From Streptomyces curacoi (lineage in GTDB: Bacteria; Actinomycetota; Actinomycetes; Streptomycetales; Streptomycetaceae): a stretch of 64,000 nucleotides of DNA. The notes below the pieces were generated by a model. It was not told where the DNA came from and searched no databases. It saw only the letters and a list, made by a program, of their open reading frames with translations. Position numbers and translations under genes: made by a program. Positions 34,231 through 42,629 of this stretch are shown in pieces; the stretch's first letter is position 1; every line of letters begins with the position of its first letter. The DNA lies in contig NZ_KQ947985.1 of assembly GCF_001513975.1 (NCBI RefSeq), forward strand, positions 688,266 to 752,265, given 5' to 3'.

Positions 34231-35844
34231 ATGGAGTGGCTGAGCGCAGAGAATCTGGTGGCCGTGGGCACCGCCGTCCTCGGTATCGCCGCGTCCGGCC
34301 TCATGGTCTGGTACGAGCGCCGGGTGCCGCGCCGCAAGCGGATCGGCTACCGCGTGCAGATGGACAACCCGATCGGCGACGACGTACGGCTGGGCCGGGC
34401 CAACGTCCGCCTCGGCCTCTTCGACGAGGTCCCCGTGATGTCCGACGCCACCCTCGTCCTGCTGCGCATCGAGAACGACGGCTCCCAGAGCATCGCCGAC
34501 AACGACTACACCGGCCGCGAACTCCACGGCCTGACCGCGGTGTTCACCGACCGCACCGTGCGCGGCGTGTCGGTCACCCAGCCGACCGAGACCGACCATC
34601 TGAGAGAGCACTTCACGCCCGCCGCCGGCTTCGGCTACGAGGGCAACACGCTGCGCATCCCGCGCGTCCCGCTCAACCGGGGCGACCACTTCAAGCTGCT
34701 GGTGCTGCTGTCGGGCGGTGACGTGGGCTGTCCGATACGGCTGCGGGGCGGCATCCGGGACGGCGCGGTGCATCCCAACCGCAGTGCGACGCCGGACGAC
34801 AAGCCGCCGCTGTTCAGCCGTGCCGCCCGGCTGATCACCCTCATGCTCACGGTCAGCGTGGTGACGCTGGCGACGATCGTCGTGGCCCAGGACGAACACC
34901 GCCCGCCGATCGGCTGCGCGAGCGGCACCCTGACGATCACCGGCTCGACGGCCTTCGCGCCGGTGCTGCGGGAGGTGGCGAAGAAGTACGAGCAGGAGTG
35001 CGCCGACGGCGGCGACGGGGTCACGATCGAGGTGGACGCGCACGGCTCGACGGCGGGTCTGCGGGAACTCGCGGCGGCCGGCGCGCAGGCGGAGCGGGCG
35101 GACAAGGGCTCACCGCCGGTGGTGGCCCTGTCGGACGGCCCCAAGCCGAGCGGTCTGCCGCAGCTGCGGGAGAACCGGGTGGCGGTCTCGGTCTTCGCGC
35201 TCGTGGTGAACGACGACGTACGCCTGACGAACCTGTCCACGGCAGACGTACAACGGCTGTACCGGGGCGAGATCGCGAACTGGCGCCGGCTGGGCGGCCC
35301 CAACCTGCCGGTGCACCTCGTCAGCCGGGACGCCAACTCGGGAACGAGACAGGTGTTTCAGCGCCGGGTGCTGGGGCGGGGCGAGATCGCGAACTCGTCC
35401 GTCGACTGCGTGCACAAGGACGATGTGACGGCGCCGGTCATCCGCTGTGAACTCGACTCGACGGACCAGGTGCTGGCAACGGTGGCCGACCTCCCCGGCG
35501 CGATCGGCTACAGCGAGCTCAACGCGGCGACGAACGCCAAGGGCCTGCACCTGCTGAGGCTCGACGACGACACGCCGTCCGTCGACGCCATCGAGCAGGG
35601 CGAGAGCGCCTACCCGTACCGCGAGATCGAGTACGCGTACACCTACGGCCAGCCTCCGGCCGACTCCCTGGCGTCGAGCTTCCTGACGTACCTGTCCCGG
35701 GGCAACGGCCAGGACGTGATCCGCACCCACGGGCACCTGCCCTGCTGGACACCGGGGGGCCTGAGGCTGTGCGCCGCCGGTGCCGGCAATCGGCGGCCAC
35801 TTCCCGGCGCTGGGTCGGCATCATCCAGCCCGTCCGGCGTCTGA
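34231..35844 (+). CDS. Membrane-anchored PstS-like substrate-binding protein with N-terminal domain
   Basis: 537 residues. An N-terminal membrane segment (LVAVGTAVLGIAASGLMVWY) precedes a cytoplasmic-looking beta domain (residues 35-200), then a second helix LITLMLTVSVVTLATIVVA near 207-225. From residue 230 a periplasmic-binding-protein fold of the phosphate (PstS) type begins: GTLTITGSTAFAPVLREVAKKYE, VSRDANSGTRQVFQRRV, VADLPGAIGYSELN. The final 25 residues are encoded by the dispersed repeat at 35792 and are unlike any domain; the stop lies inside its core. No phosphate transporter genes are nearby. It follows the kinase gene by 150 bp. Confidence 0.8.
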   Translation: MEWLSAENLVAVGTAVLGIAASGLMVWYERRVPRRKRIGYRVQMDNPIGDDVRLGRANVRLGLFDEVPVMSDATLVLLRIENDGSQSIADNDYTGRELHGLTAVFTDRTVRGVSVTQPTETDHLREHFTPAAGFGYEGNTLRIPRVPLNRGDHFKLLVLLSGGDVGCPIRLRGGIRDGAVHPNRSATPDDKPPLFSRAARLITLMLTVSVVTLATIVVAQDEHRPPIGCASGTLTITGSTAFAPVLREVAKKYEQECADGGDGVTIEVDAHGSTAGLRELAAAGAQAERADKGSPPVVALSDGPKPSGLPQLRENRVAVSVFALVVNDDVRLTNLSTADVQRLYRGEIANWRRLGGPNLPVHLVSRDANSGTRQVFQRRVLGRGEIANSSVDCVHKDDVTAPVIRCELDSTDQVLATVADLPGAIGYSELNAATNAKGLHLLRLDDDTPSVDAIEQGESAYPYREIEYAYTYGQPPADSLASSFLTYLSRGNGQDVIRTHGHLPCWTPGGLRLCAAGAGNRRPLPGAGSASSSPSGV

Positions 35845-35984
35845 GGACGATGGCGGTCACTTCTCGGCGCTGGTCCAGGCGATCTCAGCCCGTCCGGCGT
35901 TTGAGGACGAGGCCCGTTCAGGGCCGAAGCGGGGGTCTGGGGGCCGCAGGCCCCCAGGGCCGGGGTCGAAGGGGCGGAGCCCCT
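35792..35984. repeat. Dispersed element, inverted copy with 1.5 tandem units
   Basis: Two cores, CCGTCCGGCGTCTGAGGACG and CCGTCCGGCGTTTGAGGACG, are separated by a stretch matching the body of the 109-bp unit at 50-845 in reverse. The CTGGGGGCC hairpin follows at 35937-35957 and a second one, AGGGGC/GCCCCT, at 35970-35984. The left end codes the last residues of the PstS-like gene. Confidence 0.85.
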
Positions 35985-36034
35985 GGAGGATGGGACGGGT
36001 AGGGGCGGCGGGGGCGAAAATCCTCCCGGCCCCG

Positions 36035-36787
36035 TCACCGCGGCTCGGGCGGCCGCTGCCGAGGCATGTTCGGCCGCGCACCGTTCGCCGGCGGCACGGA
36101 GAACCGCCCCTGTCCCACCCCCACGTCCTGCCGAGCCCCACCGGCCACGGCCGACTGGATCCCCAGCGGCGCGGACCCCGTCCGGAACTCCACCATCCAG
36201 TCCGCCGTCTCCGCCCGCACCAGCTCGGTCACATCCTCGGTGAACCGCCGCAACACCCCCAGACACCGCTCCGCCGCCTCACTCGCCGTCCCCTCGGCCG
36301 GCCCCAGAATCTCCCGCACGCACTCCGTCGCCCAGTCGAACTGCAACGCCTGCAGCCGCCGCTGCACCGCCTGCGCCGTGGCGACGTCCCTTATCCACCC
36401 GGACGTCACCCCGAAGAACCGGTCGATCGCCACACACGCCACCGCCAGCAGCAGCGCCAGATATCCCCACGGCGCCACCCCGCTCGCGACCCCCGTCATA
36501 TCGAGCAGAGGCAACGCGGCCCCCACGATCGCCCCCGCCGCGGCCCCGCCCCGCAGCGCCCGGGCGGCCCGCCGCTTCCACACCCGGTCCGCGAGATACC
36601 ACGCGGCCGTGTTCAGCGCCCCCCGCTCCACCCACCGGTAGAGCTCGTCCAGCCGCACCGCCGGCTCCCCCCAGTCCCCGAGCGGAAACGCCCGCCCCAT
36701 CAGATCACCCGGCCGCAGTCCGGCCGCCCCTTCGCCGCCCCGCCCGTCCTGTGGCGACCTCTCGGGCTGCATCTCCGGCTGACCCAC
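36035..36787 (-). CDS. SLATT domain membrane protein
   Basis: A 250-residue protein. From residue 40, LDELYRWVERGALNTAAWYLADRVWKRRAAR leads into two membrane helices (GAAAGAIVGAALPLL; GYLALLLAVACVAIDRFFG), then a long amphipathic helix ATAQAVQRRLQALQFDWATE. That arrangement fits the SLATT family, membrane effectors predicted to form pores in nucleotide-signalled conflict systems. The start is GTG at 36787 with GGGAG 8 bases upstream. No SMODS or SLOG partner gene adjoins it, so a defence role is uncertain. Confidence 0.75.
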   Translation of the reverse strand: MGQPEMQPERSPQDGRGGEGAAGLRPGDLMGRAFPLGDWGEPAVRLDELYRWVERGALNTAAWYLADRVWKRRAARALRGGAAAGAIVGAALPLLDMTGVASGVAPWGYLALLLAVACVAIDRFFGVTSGWIRDVATAQAVQRRLQALQFDWATECVREILGPAEGTASEAAERCLGVLRRFTEDVTELVRAETADWMVEFRTGSAPLGIQSAVAGGARQDVGVGQGRFSVPPANGARPNMPRQRPPEPR

Positions 36788-37119
36788 CCGGCACTCCCTA
36801 CTGATCACGGTGCGTGACACCACGTACACCACGTACGACCCGGGTAAGACCCCCACAGCGCACGCAACGTCACACAACACCTGAGGCTGACGCGCCGGAC
36901 CCTTCCTACCGCCCAATGGGTGGCGAAGAGATGCCTTTCGCCTCTTTTCCGCCCGGAAGGGGGGTCTTGATCAGGTATAGGACAGCAGTTCCTCTCACTC
37001 GAAAGAGTGCCGGGGCGACGGCTGCGCGGACCACGTAGGCTCGTGCTGAACGGGAAAGCCGAGCGGAAACCCCGTACAGACACCCGTGCAGACACGCGTA
37101 CACACGCAAGGAGCTGATC
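36788..37119. other. Divergent intergenic region before ybaB
   Basis: About 330 bp with no convincing gene. It should hold promoters for the SLATT gene and ybaB. TAGGCT near 37037 is a possible -10 box for ybaB, and CAAGGAG at 37107-37113 is its ribosome-binding site. ACCACGTAC occurs twice near 36820. A short plus-strand frame at 36916-37038 lacks a ribosome-binding site. No signal recognition particle RNA gene was seen. Confidence 0.5.
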
Positions 37120-37464
37120 GTGATCCCCGGTGGTGGCCAGCCCAACATGCAGCAGCTGCTCCAGCAGGCCCAGAAGATGCAGCAGGACCTGCAGCGGGCA
37201 CAGGAGGAACTGGCGCGGACCGAGGTCGAGGGTCAGGCCGGCGGCGGCCTGGTGAAGGCGACCGTGACGGGCGCCGGCGAGCTCCGGGCCCTGCAGATCG
37301 ACCCCAAGGCGGTGGACCCGGAGGACACCGAGACCCTCGCCGACCTGATCATCGCGGCCGTTCAGGCGGCCAACGAGAACGCGCAGAACCTCCAGCAGCA
37401 GAAGCTGGGCCCGCTGGCCCAGGGCCTGGGCGGCGGCAGCGGCATCCCGGGCCTGCCGTTCTGA
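37120..37464 (+). CDS. YbaB/EbfC nucleoid-associated protein
   Basis: 114 residues. The Gln/Met-rich start [21 protein letters not shown] is the family's first helix, [25 protein letters not shown] the central sheet, and [19 protein letters not shown] the last helix, with a Gly-rich tail. The protein dimerises, binds DNA without strong sequence choice and is usually encoded beside recR, as here. The start is GTG with AAGGAG upstream. Confidence 0.95.
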   Translation: MIPGGGQPNMQQLLQQAQKMQQDLQRAQEELARTEVEGQAGGGLVKATVTGAGELRALQIDPKAVDPEDTETLADLIIAAVQAANENAQNLQQQKLGPLAQGLGGGSGIPGLPF

Positions 37465-37555
37465 CGTTCCGGCGTTCTCCGGCTTGCCTTTCTAAGACGG
37501 GCCGCGGCCAACTACCGTACGTACCGTAAGGAACCCCAGGAAGGACGGCAGTCCG

Positions 37556-38155
37556 TTGTACGAAGGCGTGGTCCAGGACCTCATCGACGAGCTGGGACGG
37601 CTGCCCGGCGTCGGTCCCAAGAGCGCCCAGCGGATCGCCTTCCACATCCTCCAGGCGGAACCGACGGACGTACGCCGCCTCGCGCAGGCCCTGATGGAGG
37701 TCAAGGCGAAGGTCCGCTTCTGCGCGACGTGCGGGAACGTCGCGCAGGAGGAGCTGTGCAACATCTGCCGGGACACGCGCCGCGACCCGGCGGTCATCTG
37801 CGTGGTCGAGGAGCCGAAGGACGTCGTCGCGATCGAGCGGACCCGGGAGTTCCGTGGCCGCTACCACGTCCTCGGCGGCGCGATCAGCCCGATCGAGGGC
37901 GTCGGTCCGGACGACCTGCGGATACGAGAACTTCTCGCGAGGCTGGCCGACGGGACGGTCACGGAGCTGATCCTGGCCACGGACCCGAATCTCGAGGGCG
38001 AGGCCACGGCCACGTACCTCGCACGCATGATCAAGCCCATGGGCCTGAAGGTCACCCGCCTGGCCAGCGGCCTCCCGGTGGGTGGCGACCTGGAATACGC
38101 GGACGAGGTCACCCTCGGCCGCGCCTTCGAGGGGAGACGACTCCTAGATGTCTGA
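37556..38155 (+). CDS. recR: Recombination mediator RecR
   Basis: A 199-residue RecFOR-pathway protein that clamps DNA and helps load Rec[21 protein letters not shown] (residues 12-31) is the helix-hairpin-helix, [16 protein letters not shown] (57-72) the four-cysteine zinc finger, and [19 protein letters not shown] onwards the Toprim domain with [17 protein letters not shown]. It starts at TTG at 37556 after a GGAAGGA stretch. It overlaps the DUF5063 gene by 8 bp. Confidence 0.97.
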   Translation: MYEGVVQDLIDELGRLPGVGPKSAQRIAFHILQAEPTDVRRLAQALMEVKAKVRFCATCGNVAQEELCNICRDTRRDPAVICVVEEPKDVVAIERTREFRGRYHVLGGAISPIEGVGPDDLRIRELLARLADGTVTELILATDPNLEGEATATYLARMIKPMGLKVTRLASGLPVGGDLEYADEVTLGRAFEGRRLLDV

Positions 38156-38810
38156 CGCCACGCTGCACGCGACCGAGCAGAACCCGGACGACTTCGCGGT
38201 CCAGATCGCGGACCAGATCGAGAGCTTCCTGGTCGCCGTCACGGAGGTCGCGAAGGGCGACGAGCCGGGCTCGACCGTGCCCTTCCTCCTGCTGGAGGTC
38301 TCCCAGCTCCTCCTGGCCGGCGGCCGCCTCGGCGCCCACGAGGACATCGTCCCCGACGAGCGCTACGAGCCCGACCTGGGCCCGGAGCCGGACGTCGACG
38401 AACTCCGCGAGAACCTCGCCCGCCTCCTTGACCCGGTCGACGTCTACTCGGAGGTCTTCGACCCCTACGAGCCCCGCAAGGCCCCGGTCCCGGCCCGGAT
38501 CTCCGACGACCTGGCCGACGTCATCACCGACCTCCGCCACGGCATGGCCCACTACCGCGCCGGCCGCACCACGGAGGCCCTGTGGTGGTGGCAGTTCTCG
38601 TACTTCTCCAACTGGGGCTCGACGGCCTCCGCGACCCTGCGCGCCCTGCACTCGGTCCTGGCCCACGTCCGCCTGAACCAGCCCCTGGAGGAACTGGACG
38701 GCCTGGACACGGACCAGGGCGTGATGGGCGACGAGACCCTCGAATTCGAGGCCGGCAAGGTGATGGAGCAGGAGATCGGCGAGCAGCTGGGGCTGCGGCC
38801 GGCGCAGTAG
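38148..38810 (+). CDS. DUF5063 domain protein
   Basis: A 220-residue soluble, mostly helical, acidic protein. [20 protein letters not shown] is the first helix; [35 protein letters not shown] and [33 protein letters not shown], read in parts, are the conserved core. It travels with recR in Streptomyces, and the 8-bp overlap suggests coupled translation. Function unknown; a link to recombination is only positional. Confidence 0.85.
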   Translation: MSDATLHATEQNPDDFAVQIADQIESFLVAVTEVAKGDEPGSTVPFLLLEVSQLLLAGGRLGAHEDIVPDERYEPDLGPEPDVDELRENLARLLDPVDVYSEVFDPYEPRKAPVPARISDDLADVITDLRHGMAHYRAGRTTEALWWWQFSYFSNWGSTASATLRALHSVLAHVRLNQPLEELDGLDTDQGVMGDETLEFEAGKVMEQEIGEQLGLRPAQ

Positions 38811-38968
38811 GAGGCGGGCGGCGCGGCGCTTCCTGCGGTGGTGTGACGCGGGTTACAGCAAAAGGCTTCTGAAGCGGCGTAATGCACGGGCCCCTCGGGC
38901 GGTCTCACAGGCACCGGCACAACGGCCACCCCCGGCCGGTGCCCCCGCCCCCGAATCGGAGCCCGACC

Positions 38969-39385
38969 ATGCACGTCACCCTGGAGCAGCCGACCGGCGC
39001 CCGCCTGATCACCGCCGCGGACCAGGCCATCGCGATACCCGCCACCCTCCGCTACACCTCCGCCGACCCGCTGGCCGTACACCTCGACTTCCCGCCCCAT
39101 GTCACCGTCGACGGCGAGGTCACGACCTGGACGTTCGCCCGCACGCTCCTGGCCGAGGGCCTGCGCGCCCCGGCCGGGCCCGGCAGCGTACGGGTCCGCC
39201 CGTGCGGGGCGTCCCACACCTACGTGGAGTTCCACTCCCCGGCGGGCACGGCCGTGCTCCGCTTCACCACCTCGGACCTGTACCGCTTCCTGGCCCGCAC
39301 GTACACCGTGATCGCGCCGGGGGAGGAGACCGTGGGGGCGGAGCTGGACCAGGGGCTGGCGGCGCTGTTCGGCGGACGGGTGTAA
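38969..39385 (+). CDS. SsgA-like protein (sporulation/cell division)
   Basis: A 138-residue member of the SsgA-like (SALP) family, found only in sporulating actinomycetes, where members position FtsZ and peptidoglycan-remodelling machinery. Key blocks: PATLRYTSADPLAVHLDFPP, WTFARTLLAEGLRAPAGPGSV, SHTYVEFHSPAGTAVLRF and LYRFLARTYTVIAPGEE. The ATG follows CGGAGCCCGACC. It appears single-copy here. Which paralogue of the family it is cannot be said without alignment. Confidence 0.9.
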   Translation: MHVTLEQPTGARLITAADQAIAIPATLRYTSADPLAVHLDFPPHVTVDGEVTTWTFARTLLAEGLRAPAGPGSVRVRPCGASHTYVEFHSPAGTAVLRFTTSDLYRFLARTYTVIAPGEETVGAELDQGLAALFGGRV

Positions 39386-39432
39386 CCGGGATCCTCCAAG
39401 GTGGTCGCAGGGCGACTCGGTCAACGGCGTTG

Positions 39433-39810
39433 GTGGGGACGGGAATCGGACTCTGCGTGACCGGGGCTCTGGGGTTGGTCGTGGGCGGCGTGCTGGACGT
39501 CGGCGCCGCGGATCCCTGGGCGAGCGTGGCCGGGGGAGCGGCGGGGCTGATCGGACTGGCGGTGACGCTGTACGCCTTCCTCGGACCGGCGCCCACGGCC
39601 GCCGCCGTGACCGCGAGCGGTACGCGTGCGGTTGCCGCGGGCGGCAGCATCGGCGCGGTGTCGACGGGGGACGGGACGTCGACCACGCCACCGCCGCCCA
39701 CGACGCCCGGCTCGCCCACGCGGCCGGCGAGCGGGCCCGTCACCGCCTCCGGGGAGCGTTCCGTCGCGGCCGGCGGGGACATCGGTTCGGTGTCGGCAGG
39801 TGACGGGTGA
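39433..39810 (+). CDS. Small membrane protein with duplicated Gly/Ser motif
   Basis: 125 residues from a GTG (a TTG one codon earlier is possible). Two hydrophobic segments (residues about 2-22 and 28-50) precede two copies of VTASGxRxVAAGGxIGxVSxGDG at residues 57 and 103, joined by a Pro/Thr linker. I have seen similar ASGERS-VAAGG-IG-SxGD beta-repeat motifs in actinobacterial effector-associated proteins, but cannot name the family. The stop codon falls inside a GTGACGG repeat. There is no good ribosome-binding site. Confidence 0.55.
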   Translation: MGTGIGLCVTGALGLVVGGVLDVGAADPWASVAGGAAGLIGLAVTLYAFLGPAPTAAAVTASGTRAVAAGGSIGAVSTGDGTSTTPPPPTTPGSPTRPASGPVTASGERSVAAGGDIGSVSAGDG

Positions 39811-39843
39811 CGGGTGACGGGTGAGGGGTGACGGGTGAGCGGG
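39800..39843 (+). repeat. GTGACGG heptanucleotide tract across a stop codon
   Basis: Six units, GTGACGG x3, GTGAGGG, GTGACGG, then GTGAGCGG. The TGA stop of the small membrane protein lies in the second unit. Seven is not a multiple of three, but TGA occurs in every unit. Confidence 0.85.
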
Positions 39844-39876
39844 TCTGTGGCGGCACTCAAGGAATTCGTGGACTGA

Positions 39877-40608
39877 TCACAGCCCCCACAGGCCCTTCCC
39901 CACGGCCGTCACCCCGCCCGTCAGGGCCAGCAGCAGGACGAGCAGGCGGGCCCGCCCCTCCGGTATCCGGGAAGCGAGCCCTCTGCCGATGAGCCCGCCT
40001 GCCCCCATCGCCGCGGCCACCAGAACCCACTGCGCCCCGCTCAGCCCCGGCACCCCGTTCGACGCCACGGAGAACGCGTTCACGACCACGCCGTAGAACA
40101 TCGCGTTCGGCACGAACTCCCGTACCGTCCACCCCGCGTTGACCGCGTACAGGGACACCGGCGGACCGCCCACCCCCGCCGCGGAGTTCATGAAACCGCC
40201 CACCGCCCCGGCCGCGACCGCGCCCTTCGCGCCCCGGAGGGCGGGGACGCGGGCTCCCCGCATGATCAGCAGCACGGCGAGCGTCACCAGGCCGCCCATG
40301 GTCAACAACAGGACCGGCTCGGGGAGTTGGCGAGTCAGCCAGGTCCCCGCCGGCACCGTGCACGCCGCCGCCGCGCACAGCGGCACCATCGCGCCCATCC
40401 GCACCCGGCGCCAGCCACCCGCGAGCCCCACGACACTGATCACCCCGGCCGCGCAGTTGGCCAGGACCACCCCTTGCGTCGGTCCCAGCAGCAGGACAAG
40501 GGCCGGTACGGCGACCAGTGCGAAGCCCATCCCCGTGAGCCACTGCACGCTGGAGCCGAGCAGGACGACCCCGGCCAGCAGTATGTCTCCCGCCCACTCA
40601 CCCGTCAC
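39877..40608 (-). CDS. TauE/SafE family membrane exporter
   Basis: A 243-residue, eight-helix membrane protein of the TauE/SafE family, thought to move sulfite, sulfoacetate or other organosulfur anions. LLAGVVLLGSSVQWLTGMGFALVAVPALVLLLGPTQGVVL and GGFMNSAAGVGGPPVSLYAVN, read in parts, are the duplicated family motifs. It starts at GTG with GGAAGGA 9-12 bases upstream. No sulfonate catabolism gene is adjacent. Confidence 0.88.
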   Translation of the reverse strand: MTGEWAGDILLAGVVLLGSSVQWLTGMGFALVAVPALVLLLGPTQGVVLANCAAGVISVVGLAGGWRRVRMGAMVPLCAAAACTVPAGTWLTRQLPEPVLLLTMGGLVTLAVLLIMRGARVPALRGAKGAVAAGAVGGFMNSAAGVGGPPVSLYAVNAGWTVREFVPNAMFYGVVVNAFSVASNGVPGLSGAQWVLVAAAMGAGGLIGRGLASRIPEGRARLLVLLLALTGGVTAVGKGLWGL

Positions 40609-40801
40609 AGGTCGGTATCCTTCCGCCGCCGACAGCGCGTGATCAATGACTGCAAGGCGCGAATTGGACGAGCCCTTTCCCGGGGCTGTACGTCGCCTGC
40701 ACGGGCCCTAACCAGTGCCACGCGAATCTGGAGTCACCTCCACCGCACAGAACGCGGAGGGAGGAGAAACACCAGGTCAACCCCCCTGCACTGGAGATGC
40801 G

Positions 40802-41305
40802 ATGACCCGTCGTTCCGTAAGCAAGCGCGTAGCCGTCGTCACCGCCACCGCCGTCGTCGCCGTCGGTACCTTCGCCGCCGGAGTCGGTGTCGCCGGTACC
40901 GGAGGGGATGACAAGGCGGCGAGCAAGAAGCAGATAGCCGGGCTGTTCGACCAGTGGAACAGCACGCTGCAGACCGGCGACCCGAAGAAGGTCGCGGACC
41001 TGTATGCGAGCGACGCGGTGCTCCTGCCCACCGTGTCCAACAAGGTCCGCTCCGACCGCGCCGCCATCGTCGACTACTTCGAGCACTTCCTGGCGAACAA
41101 GCCGGTCGGCAAGAAGATCGAGACGCACGTCAACGTCCTCGACGGGAACTCCGCGATCGACGCGGGTGTCTACCAGTTCACGCTCACCGACAAGGCGACC
41201 GGTGAGAAGAGCGTCGTCAAGGCCCGCTACACGTACGCGTACGAGAAGCGGAACGGCGAGTGGAAGATCGTCAACCACCACTCCTCGAAGCTGCCCGAAG
41301 GCTGA
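40802..41305 (+). CDS. SgcJ/EcaC-type SnoaL-like protein, exported
   Basis: 167 residues. VAVVTATAVVAVGTFAAGVGVAG at residues 9-31 is a signal peptide or anchor. The rest is a cone-shaped NTF2-like fold: KQIAGLFDQWNSTLQTGDPKKVADLYASDAVLLPT, VDYFEHFLANKP and YTYAYEKRNGEWKIVNHHSS, read in parts. This fits the SgcJ/EcaC (CaMKII-association-like) group, whose members bind or hydrolyse small substrates. A metabolic role is not evident. Its last 35 bp overlap the convergent kinase gene. Confidence 0.85.
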   Translation: MTRRSVSKRVAVVTATAVVAVGTFAAGVGVAGTGGDDKAASKKQIAGLFDQWNSTLQTGDPKKVADLYASDAVLLPTVSNKVRSDRAAIVDYFEHFLANKPVGKKIETHVNVLDGNSAIDAGVYQFTLTDKATGEKSVVKARYTYAYEKRNGEWKIVNHHSSKLPEG

Positions 41306-42629
41306 TCGTCACCTTCAGCCCGCCCCCGGGCGCGTCGGTCAGCGTCACGGTCCCGCCGTCGTCCGTCACCAGCTGTTTGACGACGGCGAGGCCGAGGCCC
41401 GAGCCGGACTTCCCGGTCAGGCCCTGGCCGCGCCAGAAGCGGTCGAAGGCGCGGGACTTCTCGGCGTCCGACATGCCGGGGCCCTCGTCCAGGATCGACA
41501 CATCCACCACCTCGCCCCGGGGCTCCACCCGGACGGTGATCGTCCCGCCGTCCGGTGAGACCTCCAGGGCGTTGGAGAGCACGTTGTCCAGTACCTGGTC
41601 CAGAGCACCAGGGCTGGCCAGCACAGACGGCCGGCCGTCGGCACTCCCCCTGAGCGCGATGGTGACTCCGCGCTCGTCGGCGGCCGGCCTCCACACCGCG
41701 AGCCGTTCCCGCACGATGTCCATCAGCGGGAGCGGCTCGGCGGCCGTCACCTTGGCCTCGGCCCGGGCGAGCACCAGCAGGCCGTTGACCAGGCGGCTCA
41801 TCCGGACCACCTCGGCGGTGGCCTGCTCCACGTCCTCGCGTACGAACTCGTCGTCCACTCCGTCCGCGATGTTGTCCAGGGACAGGCGCAACGCCGTGAG
41901 GGGGGTCCGGAGTTGGTGCGAGGCGTCGGCCACGAAGATCCGCTGCGAGGCGACGAGCGTGTCGAGGCGTTCCGCGCCCTGGTTCAGGGTGCGGGCGAGC
42001 GTCTGGGTCTCCGGCGGGCCCGTGACCGGGGAGCGCGCGGTCAGGTCGCCGTCGCTGAACTTGCTCGCCATGGAGTTCAGTTCGCGCAGCGGCGCGGTGA
42101 TGCGGCGGGCGACGAACGCGCCGATCGCGGCGGCCGCGGCCAGCACGAGCAGGGCCAGTGCCGCCCGGAAGCCCCAGATCTGCCACAGCCGCGTGGTCAT
42201 GTCCGAGGTCGAGTACACGATCCGCACGGCCGCATCCCCCTGGGCGGGGACGGGGACGGTGATCGTCAGGTGCTTGCCCCAGATGAAGTCGGAGCCCCAG
42301 TCGGTCGTCGGCTCGTTCCGCTCCACGGCCCGGGTCAGCGCCGCGTCCGCCGCGGGCTTGGGCAGGTCCGGAGCGCAGCTGCTGGTGGGAGTCACCTGGA
42401 CGTTGCCGGGTGTCTCGGCGCCGTACGCCTTGGCCACCTTCGTCAGGGCGTCGCACGAGGTGGTGTCGCTGTTGCCCAGCAGCAGCGCCATGGTCTTGGC
42501 CTCGCGCAGGACGGACAGCTCGGTGTCGTCCCGCAGCTGCTTGGTGAGCGTGAAGGCCACCGGCACGGTGAACAGGAAGATGGCGACCGCGACGAGCAGG
42601 ATGTAGCTGCGGATGAGCTGGCGGTTCAT
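41271..42629 (-). CDS. Sensor histidine kinase, OmpR-partner type
   Basis: 452 residues. Helix SYILLVAVAIFLFTVPVAF (8-26), an extracytoplasmic domain of about 130 residues with two cysteines (TTSCDAL, TSSCAPDL), and a second helix near 155-175 (AALALLVLAAAAAIGAFVA). HAMP follows (RRITAPLRELNSMASKF), then the H-box FVADASHQLRTPLTALRLSL near 230, N-box LDNVLSNALEVSP and G-boxes DEGPGM and GSGLGLAVVKQL. The two cysteines could form a disulfide and sense redox or peptide-glycan signals. It overlaps its regulator by 4 bp. Confidence 0.93.
   Translation of the reverse strand: MNRQLIRSYILLVAVAIFLFTVPVAFTLTKQLRDDTELSVLREAKTMALLLGNSDTTSCDALTKVAKAYGAETPGNVQVTPTSSCAPDLPKPAADAALTRAVERNEPTTDWGSDFIWGKHLTITVPVPAQGDAAVRIVYSTSDMTTRLWQIWGFRAALALLVLAAAAAIGAFVARRITAPLRELNSMASKFSDGDLTARSPVTGPPETQTLARTLNQGAERLDTLVASQRIFVADASHQLRTPLTALRLSLDNIADGVDDEFVREDVEQATAEVVRMSRLVNGLLVLARAEAKVTAAEPLPLMDIVRERLAVWRPAADERGVTIALRGSADGRPSVLASPGALDQVLDNVLSNALEVSPDGGTITVRVEPRGEVVDVSILDEGPGMSDAEKSRAFDRFWRGQGLTGKSGSGLGLAVVKQLVTDDGGTVTLTDAPGGGLKVTISLRAASRSGG

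Noticed and set aside
36916..37038. Small plus-strand frame upstream of ybaB
   Set aside because: No ribosome-binding site, no family, and mixed third-position composition; more likely promoter DNA.
36788..37119. Signal recognition particle RNA gene near ybaB-recR
   Set aside because: No GNAR tetraloop helix or other conserved SRP sequence was found, and dnaX is not in the window.
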